The translations under genes and the position numbers were made by a program. Under the pieces are notes generated by a model that was not told where the DNA came from, made no database searches, and was given only the letters and a program-made list of their open reading frames with translations. From Rhabdornis inornatus (lineage: Eukaryota; Chordata; Aves; Passeriformes; Rhabdornithidae), in NCBI GenBank assembly GCA_013397075.1, contig VWZS01002702.1, positions 673,864 to 737,863 of the forward strand: a stretch of 64,000 bases of DNA, written 5' to 3'. Shown one piece after another: positions 52,621 through 64,000 of this stretch (the stretch's first letter is position 1; every line of letters starts with the position of its first letter).

Positions 52621-55600
52621 GTAAGACGAGAAAGACTCTAGGACATACATAATGGCTAATCACAGCCCTTCCCACAGACTGCACACCTGACTCACTAGCC
52701 AGGGTGTATTTATTCCCAGTGCTCATATTTAGTTTTTGTGTTTCTAATTCACATACTTCACTGGAGACAGATATTTCCCATCCAAATCTATTATGTAAAT
52801 AAATACAAGGGTTAGGTGTAATAAAATGCAGTCAATGTTTCAGGGTGCCATCAGGATCAACATCTTATACAGGCAATACGTTAAGCTTGCAATTCTTAAA
52901 ACTGAGCCTACAGACACCCCATGATACATTTGGGATCAATGCTCTCACTGATGGCTCCTTGTCATCAAATGTTAATTGCCAAAGGGCAGGGTGGATTTTT
53001 TTTTTTCTTTTAATTGCAATACATGGTATTTAATCTGTGAAACGTTCAGGAATTTAGATGTTTCTTCTGCTGTTTCTGCCTGGTGTTTGCCTGGCAATGG
53101 GACTGGTGGAGTGCACCCCACCCAGCCCAAGCAATCCATCCTGCTGATGGCTCATTCCTGCCTGGCACAGCCTCCCACTGACATCCTGCAACTCCAGACC
53201 CATCATTTGCCATGAGCTCCACTGGAAATGGATGGGAGCACCCAGAGTCCCTGCCCTCACCTGCCCCAGCTGGGCTGAGCCCCAGCCCACCCTACACACA
53301 GGCAGGGGTGGTGAGGGAGGTGGAGATGCATGAGGAGATGAGGTGCAGGGTGGGCAGTTCCTGTGGACAGGGACAGGGGACAGCAAGCACCAGCTGCCCG
53401 TGGGCACCCTCCTCTCTGCATTGTTATATGCATTTCTAAGGCAACTGTCACCATAGTGTCTGCACCTTCCTTCAAAAATAGATCTACTATGAGTAAGCAG
53501 GCACTTTAAAGCTCAAGTGAAACAAAACAGGTGAATCCAGCATCTTCCACATTGCTCATAAAATCACAAATTTTACTTCAGCAACAAAGGGTTTAAATAT
53601 TCTTGTTCCATTTGTAATGCAACTGGATGACAAACACGTGTTAAAACCCTACCAAACTAAAGCAAGGAAAGTAGAGAAAGGGAAGATTAACACCTCTTCA
53701 ATTCATGGCCAGGATTTCAAATCCGTGAGTTGAATTTGCAAGTTGTGAAGTGATCCTTTGACCTGCTAGAAATGCCAAAAGCAGGCTGAGCTTATCCAAA
53801 GACAAGATAATGATGATGATGCAAGTAATAGACCAGATGTGGGTCAGCAAGTGCCATAACAAAGGTGTTACTCAAATAATTGCAATGTCTTATACCTTCC
53901 TCCAAACTTTGTGTTTAGAAGTTGTACTGTGAAGGCTCCGCTGCCCCCAAACACTTCTGAGCACAGATACAGAGAGAAGATACACAAGTGTCAGGTACCA
54001 CCCAAAACAATGTTTGCAAACACATGGGGCTGTGTGTTGGAAGACAGCAGAGCCGAGACCTGCAGCTGCAGAGACAAGGTGCACATGGCAGAGTTCAGCT
54101 GGAGGGAATGGCACAGGCCAAAGGGATGCCAGAAAGGCCTTGGCTGTTTCCTGAACATAACAAAAGGGCTGCAATAAAAGGGCATTTCAAAACCAAGTCA
54201 AAGCACCATGAAATTCAAATACTGGGCTTTGCACAGAGAATGCAGGGTCTCACCAAGTCAAATTTACTGGAAACTTTGCTTCTTTGGGGAAGAAAAAAAG
54301 AAAAAAAAATGGCAGGAGAAAGATGGGGAAGAGCACTATTTTTACATTAGGGCTATTCTCTATAAGCAGGACACCTAATAAATTTACCTGTGCTGGCCCT
54401 TTATTCAGACACCTAATGAGAATGTTAAAAGGTTAACGACACAAAGAAAGAGGAGTGTTCTGAAAATAATCTACATGTATGGAAACAGGAACCAAACCCA
54501 GGAAGAATGGAAGTAGGTAGCTAGGATCTGCAGATGAGCAGTGGGGCCATAACTCCTTACACTACCTCTTGCTGTAGTAAAGCGCAGAGATTTAGGTACA
54601 CCAGCAGACAAAGACCTCAAACTGCAGGCTGCTCTCCATTCCTACTATTGGAGATCAACCTTCCATATTCTGCTTAGTCAAGTCCATCTAACCACATGCA
54701 GTTCTGTAATAAACTCATAAAAACAACACTATCCCACCTGCTGTGGTTAGACCAAGAGCCACATCCCTTCAGACCCTACTGCTATGGACAGCAAGAAGCC
54801 TTTCCCTTTGACAAGGAGCTGATGTCAGCTCTCCAGCTCATCATCACCATAAATCAAGTTCCACTTCACAGCTATTTTTCCACTACTGATTTCATCCAGA
54901 CCCAACAGCAGCCCATGCAACATCTCCCATTTCACAGGATCTGAGAAGTTCCAGATGGCAGGGAACCCCAACTTTCAGACTTAAGTTTGAGGTAGAGAGT
55001 TTAATACCAATGAAAAATTCAGACTTGCAAATACAATAAAAAGAACAGAAAATTACTTCAACAGCAAGCAACTACCTTGAGGGACACTGATGAAACTGTA
55101 AAGCACACAACCAACTCTAGTCTTACACAAGTTGCAGTCTGTTACTACATAATTCTTCAAAGCAGGTTTTACTACATTATGCCTAAAGCCCTCATCCCAG
55201 CTGCAGCGAGCCCCAGCAGGAGCAGAGCTGCTGTACCAAACACTTTGTTTAGCATCACACTCCCCTCCACAAATACCCCATTCAGCACCCAGGGCTATTA
55301 ATCACAGCTGAAAAGAAGTCTTTGACCAGATTTCCACACCTCAGCGTAAAAAAATACACCGATTTTTACTGCAAATCCTTCCAGCTTGGAAGTTGTTTCA
55401 CTAGCAAACTATTTTTGCAGCGTAGGTAGCACAGAAAAAGGAAAAGAGAGGAGGCTTTTCCTGACCAGCCATTTTAATTAGAGCTACGAGGGCTTGAAAA
55501 AACCTGTCGGGTGAGTGGTGTTATTTCCCTCTTTTCCCCTCCTCAGAAAGGCCAAGTTTGGAAGCACTGAGCACCTCAGGCTGGCAGTGCTCCCACTCTG

Positions 55601-55714
55601 TGCCATCCCAGGCCCTGGCAGCCCAGCTCCAGCTTTCCTGGAGAGAGCTGGGTTTCACCAGGCATTGGTAGGAGCTCATTTCTCCAGCAATCCCTCACTG
55701 TGGCTCTTTTGTGT

Positions 55715-55752
55715 ATGCAAGTGTATGCATGTGTGTGTGCCTGTGCGTGTGG
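55715..55752. repeat. TG-rich simple repeat
   Basis: Interrupted TG dinucleotides (GTGTATGCAAGTGTATGCAT, then GTGTGTGTGCCTGTGCGTGTGG) suggest a decayed microsatellite. Confidence 0.75.
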
Positions 55753-58267
55753 CAATACTCCCCAGGCTCGCTCATTTTAATGCTGCTTTCTCCCCAGATG
55801 GAAATATACATATTCTTATTAAGAAAAAAAAATGTGCAAAGTATAAATTTGCATCTATGATCATTCCTGGTTCATAAATTGTATTTTAATAATAAAACAA
55901 TATATTCTTCTGTACTGGCTCTTAAACACTAACAGTAAAGTCTGTCTTATGTGTATGTGAGTTTAAATGGTTTGATGAAGGGACACAAAAATGGCATAAA
56001 ACACAAAGTGAAATATAGGTAGAAAGATAAATATAAGCAGGAGCAAAGCTAATATGTGGAGAATCCTGCCTCCTCCTTTTGATCCACATGAGTGGATGCC
56101 CTACACTTTTCTACTGCAGAATTTTATTACACAGGTTGAGGGGCATTCTCCAGCTGAGATTCTTCTACTAGAAAGACAGGCTTTGTTGGCTGTGTTAAGT
56201 TGATAAAAATTATAATGAGGGAGAGAAAGTTGTATGTATCACATATAGCCCTTTGTAGCATCAAATTTAATTTGCAGACAAACCAACACAACCACCATAA
56301 AGTAGAAACTAATATTTTTTATAACCCCTTAACAACCTGTCCTTAGTGCTAACATACCATAAAGAAATTTCAACATCTTGTTATATGTAGTTTATTTTAA
56401 ACAACACTAAAAGGATAACACAGCTCTTATTGAAAATTGGCACACACACAAAGAAAGGGGGAAAGGTGGCTTTTAAAACTTTATCCCAAAGCATACCTTT
56501 TTCTTTTTGTTCCTATTAAACATACAATGCTTCCACTGAAATGAAACATAGAAAGAGTTTCCAAATATTTTATAATTCTGAATGGATTTCCCTAGTGTAA
56601 CAGTAATAATATTTTTACAGTTAAAAGATCCACTGATTTAATAAGTGTGATTTGTGTATTTAGAAAATTCATTAGAGCAGACATTCCCCAACATTTTTAG
56701 ATTTATTTATTTATTTAGCCTAATTTGGGTACACCACTTCAAAAGAACGCTTAGAGCTTCCCAGTTCCTTAGTCACTCACTAATAACATCTAATAATTAA
56801 TAAAGACATGTAAATTCTTAACTCCCAGAACTATTCCAAACTTACTATCTGTACGCTTCATGTCATGTCTCACTTATAGATATCTGCATTACTTTGTTTC
56901 ATAAAATGCTGAAGGGACACGTACTTATCTTGCTCTCTACCAAGAGTGAATATTCAGGCATGATGCAACCAAAGCAAAACTAAACCCAAGCCTGAGCAAA
57001 CTTCTTGTCCAGGAGCCCACAGAGCTTTCCAGCCAGCCATGGAGGGGGGTTTAGGTGCTTCCACTGCATGGTCAGGTCCCTTCTGCAAATGTCCCCTGGC
57101 CACATGCTTGTGTCAATGCGTGTTTGCTGCTCTCCACATGCTTGTACCAATGCCACCACACCGAAATGCAAGGCAGGTGTCAAGTGAGTACTTTGGAGCA
57201 GTCTTATTAGTACTAATTTTTACAATTTTGGGGGAGCCAGGAGGGAATGAACCAGCAAAACGTGCAGCTGTGACATGAAAAGGAAAGGCCCATTTTAAGA
57301 GTAAATGCAATGCTTGGGACAGTGATTCCCAGTGCATCTGCAGAAAGAAGGCACAAGCAAACACCTCATCCCCCTTCATAAGGCCACCAGCCCTTTCAGC
57401 TTCTGCCTCCAGAGCTGCTAAAATCCCTCTCCTAGAGGCAGAGATCATGAGGAATAACATTAACTCAAAACATATTTTCTTGAGGCAAATAGTATTATTG
57501 TGTCTGCTCCTCTACTACAAGTCTTCCTGTCAGAGCTTTGTGTTCTGCAACATTTCCTTGTCATACTTATTTGCTTGTTTTGATTTCTGGTCTTCTGTCC
57601 CGAGGAAGACTGCCAAAACCCTAAGTCCTGTCTCCCACAAGTGCTGCTAAGCCTTGGAAACAGGGTGTGGGGATTTCCACACGTGGCTCAAGTCTCTATT
57701 TTGATAGAAGTTTACTTAAGAAATACAACTTGCATAAAGTTTTGCATTTAAATTTCAGTGGACTAAACAAATGAGGCTTGAAAGAAGAAAGAAAATACCC
57801 CTACTTTCCTAAATAAAAGCCAAACTGAGATGGAAAAAAAAAAAATACCAGCACAAAAACACCTACCTTTTAAAACAAAGAACTTCCTTCCAACTTAAGC
57901 ACTATGAAAAAGGCTGAGATAATTAATTTAGAGTCAAGACAAACAGGGCTACTTAGCTGAACTCATGTTTGTTTTCCCAGGCCAAATTCATCCATAGCCA
58001 AAGGGACAGTGAAGCAGAGTTCCTCTGCAAATTTTTATGACAGCTGAATGCATTTCCTACCTGCACTTCTTTTTCCCTTCTAATGAGATTTTGCTGTTTT
58101 TTTTTTTATTATTATTTCCTGGTAGAATCTTATGGAAATTGTATGGTAAATGAAAGCTGTGTCCATACTTGGTCCATGCTTACTCATGTTTCGTGGTGCA
58201 GTCGTGCTTTGGCCATGCCTGCATTGGTACAGAAACCACTTTGAGCCACTGTGACAAATGAAGAGCT

Positions 58268-58313
58268 TCGCGCAGAGAGGGATCGACCGCGGCCATCCCG
58301 TCCCTCTGCGCGA
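58268..58313. repeat. CpG-rich inverted repeat (13-bp stem with 2-nt bulge, 18-nt loop)
   Basis: The left arm TCGCGCAGAGAGGGA (58268-58282) pairs with the right arm TCCCTCTGCGCGA (58301-58313), leaving a two-base AG bulge. The 18-nt loop contains a CCGCGG palindrome. There are about 11 CpG between 58261 and 58345. No coding sequence is visible around it. Confidence 0.8.
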
Positions 58314-61165
58314 GTTACGGGCACAGCGTGTGCTGGGAAACCGCCCTCTGGATTAGTGCTGACTGGCTTCAGGGATGGGCTCTTAAGGTAAGCCTCACTC
58401 AAGTGGATATAAAACTTTCTATTGATCACAAAGCCAGCCCTGTAATCGATAAAGGCACAGACGTCCTTCCTCCTCCATCATACAAGCAATCTGTCTAAAA
58501 ATGTGAAATCATTCTTTTTTGTTAAGGCAAGGTTTTGTGATTGTCTAGGAAGCAGCAGACAAAAAGTTTTTTCTAAATGCATGCAAGAGTTATTGCAGTT
58601 CTATTACACTGTGGGAGGTTTGGCCATGCCCCTGACCCCAGCTCTTCCTATGGCATCTTCCTTTGGCATCAGCCCCCCCTGCCCATGCCTTGTGCACTGG
58701 TTAGTGCTGGTACCTTGTTGGTGAGCTCTTGGCCACAGCTTAACTCGCTGCACACATGAGCACACCTCAGCCTGCATTTCCCTGCAGACTACTAAAATCA
58801 TCTCCTAGATTCAAGTTCAGGACAATTAAGTGTGTTCTTTCACATCTTTTCAGATAAATTTGGAACATTTTACTTCAAATATGAGCAACACTGCACTTGC
58901 ACACTTCTCACTTCAACAGACACCCCTGGCACCAAGGTGGGCATGTTGGTTTCTGAGTGCTCAGAGCAATAGCACTTCTCCATGCCTGCTCACCAACAGC
59001 TCCAGCATATAAAAGACTAGAAAGCTTGAGGTATTTAACATTATGCAGCATCTTAAGTACTACTTAAAAGTCAAGGTTAGGTTTTTTGGCAAGAGAATTA
59101 CAAACCAACTTTCAAAAACTGGACATGAGTGGCTCCTGTTCAACCAGGAACTGAACCTGGTCATTTTTGTTCATCTTTTCAGGGTACAGAACACCTGACA
59201 GAGCTAACACTTATTCTAATTCCTTAAATCTTGAGGAAAAAAAAATCTCCTGCTGTTAAAATAATCGTCTACAGACATTCACTCACACTTGCATTTTAAA
59301 TAAGTTAGTGCACTTTTGATTAAAAAAAATATTTTTCCACCTCTATGTGCCTATGATAAATGCTGTTCAAGACCACAAATTACTCTCCTAAAAAACCACA
59401 CTTACCCCAACTCAGCTGAACCTGGAGATTGCTTTAAAAAGTCTGGTTTGGGGCTGTCGCCATCAGTGGAATTAGGAGTGAAACCTTTATTTACATGGCA
59501 GTAACAAGATAATAAAAGAGCCAGCAGGGTAACAATATACAGCCCAAATATTTACTGGGTACCCTCAGAAATGTGACACACACTCTGAAATGACCAAGGG
59601 GGAGGGGAGAATCTGGAAAGCAACTCCAGGGCTGGCAGAAAGCACATCAGCTCACTTCCACTATCCCATTTCCAGCTTTACCCTTCCTCCCCCACACCTT
59701 AGATGTCCCACCACTCAGTCCCATGAAGAAGTACAGGAATGAATGGCTGGAGCTGGCTACATTTTTGTCAAACACTTTTTTTCTCCCTCAAACAACAGCT
59801 ACATGTGAAGAAACCAACCTTCCATGTTTCCAAATCCATAACTTAAGAGGTACCTTTCAAAAAGCCCTTTTGCTCCAGCAGCAGTGCACCTTCCACAGGC
59901 CTGTGTGTCTGTACCACCTGAAAAGAAGCACCCACAACTGGCTTTGTAGGTAACAGCACCTTCTGAAGGGTCATTAGCTGCAGTGTGCTGAAATAGCTGG
60001 GGTTGGAGTACCACATTATCCACAGACAGCAAGTTAACATCCTTTACACTTTAACTGTGAACAAGACAGATTAATATCTCCATCACTGTTGTGGTGTCAT
60101 CAAAGCACCAGCCAACAGGTTAGGGATCAGTGAAAACCCCCAATCTTCTGGCAGCCAGAGCTGATCACAAAACCAAATGAGAGAGCTTTTAATAACTCAA
60201 AAATACAGGTTTGGAACAGCAGCTTTTCATTTCAGCAAGTTTATATTACAGTATATGTCTCCTTGAGCTGAGAGATCATTTGTTTAAATTACTTGATTAT
60301 ATGTAATGATTCTTCTCTTATAAAACAAGATTCAACATTGCCACTGGGGGAGAGGGCGGAAACAGCACAGAAATTTAACAAGAAAGAAAAAATATCATAT
60401 AAGTCTTGCTGTAATAAAACATTAGGAGAATTTTTACTTGACTGTTGAAGAAAAAGCAAAGCTAGAAACATGTTTTATCCCAGCTATTAACACTAACTCT
60501 TTATTCACAGAGTATAATGTACAGCTTTGATCAAGCTATAGGATCCACATGCTCACAAAATATTTAACATTAAATACATTGCATGGAATTAGTCTCCAAC
60601 AATTTATGCCATTGCCTCCTGCCACTCTATGTTTTCCTAAACCTTGGAGTTTGATTCACATATGTAAGTCAGATTATTTTATTTTTAACCTAATAGGGAC
60701 TGGAAATAATTTATTTTAAATGCCAGAAAGTGCATGGTTTCAAAAAAGTCTTTTGCACTTTTATGGATGGAAATGAGAACAAAAATTCAAATTTAATAAA
60801 ATCTGAGAGCTAGAATAGTAAAATCATTTACCAGTGAATTGGAGAGCAGTTTACACATATATTATGAACATTTTCTGAAAACATCCCACAGGGCAGACAG
60901 GAGAAATAAGAGCTTACCTATCTGCCTAATTTTTATTCTGCAACTTTTAAGATGAAAAGGATGGCTCTTGTCTTTCTACACTTAATTGAGCTTAACTGAG
61001 GAAAGAAAAGATGGACCTGCTCCCAAATGAGAAGAGGCTGATAGAAAGTGCCATGTTTATCCTGTTGAAATCGTTTATCAGTCTGGATCTTCCCTCTGCT
61101 TCCCAGAAGCAGTTCCTGGTTGCCCACCCTCATTAGACCAAATTCAGCTTCTCCTAAGCACCTGT

Positions 61166-61184
61166 GAGGAGGAGGAGGAGGAAG
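61166..61184. repeat. Short GAG trinucleotide run
   Basis: GAGGAGGAGGAGGAGGAAG occurs within a CT/GA-biased stretch. It is a minor microsatellite. Confidence 0.8.
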
Positions 61185-64000
61185 CACATCTTTGGCAGGG
61201 GTGGTGCTGCCCTCCTGCTTGCAGTGTCTGGAGCAGAGGGTGCTGGCACTGCAGGTGCCACCTCCCCACAGGACACTGCTGATCTCTGCTACCTGGGGAC
61301 ACTCAGCTCCTCTACAGGAGCATGTCCTGCCCAGGGACCAGGGAAGCAGAAGACACAACACTGAGAGTTACTCAGTCTAACATAAGATTCATTTCTAAAG
61401 AAAATAAATAAAAAAATAAAGCCCCAGTACAATAATCTCTCCATCATTCATGTTTTATCATGAGCTTAATCCTGAAGGCCTTCTGTTTCTGAAGGCTTAG
61501 ATACTTCTGAATAAAAATTATTTCTCATTTAATTAAATCTAACATTTGCATATTGGACAAGAAGAAGAAACACTGGCTATAAAAACAATTTCTGACCACC
61601 CAGCCTCACTTATCCACACCACAGTGGCTGCACTATGAGGGGGGAGAACCACAAGTGAGAACAATTGTACTTTTGAAGATAGCTGTTGGTGGTGTAAACA
61701 CACAAACCCGAGGAGAAAAACATTGTTCATAGCATCCCTTCCTCTACTCACCCCCAGGGAACATTATCACTCCTGGACAACACCCACAGCCTTTGTCTGT
61801 GTGTCCAACATGAGGTGAGAAAAGGGCAGATGTTCAAGAGCCAAAGTGAACATGCTTGCATAGAAGGGTGAGCCATTACTAGATGTCAAAGCTTTCACAG
61901 ATAATTTTCACCATATTTTAAGAAAACTGCTAAATCTATCCCAAATACGGATATTTCTTGTGCTAACCATCCAGAATATTTTTGCTAATATGTATCAGCT
62001 CAATGATGTTGCCAACCAGGTAATAAATATGATGTACTTGTTTGAGGTTTGGTTTAGGAGGTATCACAGATTCACAGCATAAATATATCTAGGTGTTTAT
62101 GTATGTTTGTACACATACCTGCAACCTCTTTTTCTTTTCCTAGCAAGAGCATCTGATCCAGGAATCTATTTAGAATTTTTTATTTAGCAATCAGTTTTAC
62201 ACTGTCAACAAATACTTTCCAAACTTAAAAGTCATTTCCTGGCTACAGTTGGCTTTTCCAATAAGATGGTTTATAGATACACAACTGGTCCTGCCAGGCA
62301 GAAATTTGAAATGGACAAAGGATCATTTTCACCCTGATTTACAGCTGGGATGGCAAGGCAGGATAGTCACCTGGGGCAGATGAATTTTCTTACATTCCTG
62401 TCCTGCTTCAACAGCTGAAGGCTTCAAAACCAGAAATAGTGTCCTTCAAGAGCTGCAACAGCGTTTCAAGTGGTTCCCCACTCTAGCATCGCTAAACATT
62501 TACACTTTTAACTTACTAGACAAGAAGGAATAAATAATAAGTAAAACAGTACCAAAGTACCCAAACAAACAGCCATGTTTGTAACCTCACAGAAATCCCC
62601 TTTCCCTGCTCCCCAGCAGGTAGTCCTTGCTATGCTGAAATCAAATTGCTGGAAGAAGAGCCCAGCTCTGTGGTGCCAGGCAGGAGCAGCAGGGTGACCC
62701 TGCCTACATTGGCAGGGGTGCCAGGGGACAGCCAGCAGGCAGCCAGGCTGCTCACCATCCTCCTGCTCCACATCCCTAGCATCCACCAAACCTACCCACA
62801 CCTGTGCCCCAGCTAATGGACAGCACTGCTTATTGTGGGCTAACACACACTCACCCACATTTATATTAACATGGGCAGCACCTTTCTCTTCCCCTTTAAC
62901 GTTCTTTTTATCTTAATAAAAAATGTTACTTAGCATATTTCTAAAATATTGATTTGTATTCTCCGTGTGTTTTAAGCTATGAAGCATATTAACATCAAGT
63001 AAAAAACAGAAAAATTAACTATACTGCCAACTTTTCAGAAGCAATGCAAGTATACACCTTAACAGATATATCCAGGTTGAAAAGCCAATAAAATAAGTAA
63101 GGAGAGGAGTCAGCATATCTATCTTCATTAAGTTTGACTTCAAATACTAAAGATGGGAGTAAATCACCCCCTGATACTGTGGGCAGAGCCAAATTGATTG
63201 TAGCTGTTTCTTCTCTTTCCACAGGCAAGGTTCACTAAGAGATGCTGAAGGCCACTCATAGGCCCATGGTCACACAGAAGTGTCACAGCCACAGTCAGAT
63301 CAGTGGGCTCCAGCAGCTCTGAGCACAGCTAAGGGGTAAAACAACAGTGGTGAAACATACTTGCTCTCATATAAAACCTGCTAGGTCAGCAATTTTTGGA
63401 TCGACACCTTTGGTTTCATGTGCTCACTTGTGTTAGGGAAATAATCCCAAGGTCTGCTGTGCTTTACACCCAGAATCGCTCTGGGGTGGGAGCAGGGCAG
63501 GCTGATCACCTCTCTCTGGCTCTGGGTGTGCAAGGAGGGCATGTTTGGTAGGTTGCAGAGCATTTTGCCAAGTTACCAGAACTCCCATTTGTTCCTTTTC
63601 TGTCATTTGGCCACTCACACCACATAAGAATGAGCAAACGAGAGTGCTGGGCAGATTTTCTCCCTGTGGTGTACAAAGCTAGAAGGCACCACGTGCCACC
63701 AGCGCCCACCTGGCCAGCCACCCTGCCAGCCCCACCGCCCTTGCAGGCGGGCAAGGGACCAAGTCGTGGACTTTCTTCCCTCCTGGCCACTTTGGGAATC
63801 AGCAGTCTCATCTCCCCAAGCCAAGGAACTGGGCACAGCAGATGGCTGCCAAAAAACAAAAAAAACCCTTAACAAAAATAGAAGGAAAAGAAAGAAAAAA
63901 AAACCAATCACCCAGCTCCTGGGTGGCACAGACAGGAATTTCATTGCCATCCCCTAGAAGATGCTCAGATGTCCTGCTGTGGCTCAGTGTTGAACTCCCT

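Larger units (their letters stand above)
45429..64000 (-). other. ZNF423: ZNF423 intron upstream of the 60-nt exon (3' portion, continues past the right edge)
   Basis: It ends at the CAG acceptor at 45431-45429 on the minus strand. I searched the reverse strand for a first exon encoding either N-terminus I recall for this protein (starting MSRRKQAKPR or MHKKR) and did not find one, so the promoter and exon 1 probably lie further right. Contents seen are a CpG-rich patch near 51.2 kb, a purine-rich run at 52.1 kb, a TG-rich run at 55.7 kb and a CpG-rich hairpin at 58.3 kb. An unannotated first exon in the 51.2-kb patch cannot be excluded. Confidence 0.7.

Noticed and set aside
58184..58429. 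Endogenous parvovirus element suggested by the hairpin
   Set aside because: No replication or capsid-like coding remnant is visible nearby and the similarity is limited to one short arm, so I do not annotate a viral insertion.
45429..64000. ZNF423 first exon (either N-terminal variant)
   Set aside because: No reverse-strand match to either N-terminus was found by eye; it presumably lies to the right of the window.

Overview
This window looks like sauropsid, most probably avian, nuclear DNA lying inside one large gene. It is AT-rich, poor in interspersed repeats, has no mammalian-type SINEs or L1 that I can see, and carries a chicken-repeat-1 (CR1) 3' end plus an older CR1/L3-like fragment. 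The bird call is inference; a reptile is not excluded.

The only protein-coding sequence I can support is two internal exons of the zinc-finger transcription factor gene ZNF423 (OAZ/EBFAZ), both on the minus strand. The upstream one (45369-45428, 60 nt) is too short to show up as an open reading frame and was found by reading the reverse strand. It encodes 20 residues of the N-terminal segment. The downstream one (19159-19359, 201 nt) encodes 67 residues, including an acidic stretch and the first zinc finger. Both have AG acceptors and GT donors, both are phase 1 at each end, and they join into one reading frame that matches the known N-terminus of ZNF423 rather than its paralogue ZNF521.

Layout from right to left, in the direction of transcription: 45429-64000 is the 3' part of the intron upstream of the 60-nt exon; 19360-45368 is a complete 26.0-kb intron; 1-19158 is the 5' part of the next intron. 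The first exon(s) and the huge exon encoding most of the roughly 30 zinc fingers are outside the window or not recognisable. No second gene, rRNA, tRNA or CRISPR array was seen. The many open frames of 60-200 codons are chance or compositional artefacts.

Intronic structure worth noting: a 36-bp GC-rich minisatellite (4895-5167); a TTCCAA array (6048-6144); an A19 tract with a poly(A) signal on the minus strand (12462-12497); a compact intronic CpG island with a NotI site (13301-13525); CR1 remnants (36950-37005 and 37840-38090); an exact 10-bp hairpin inside a homeodomain-motif-rich stretch (36035-36310); a 3 x 23 bp AT tandem (39718-39786); a CpG-rich patch upstream of the 60-nt exon (51184-51295); and an isolated CpG-rich hairpin (58268-58313). 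Several stretches look like conserved noncoding regulatory elements, as expected for a developmental transcription-factor gene, but this needs alignment. I found no convincing novel multi-gene system.
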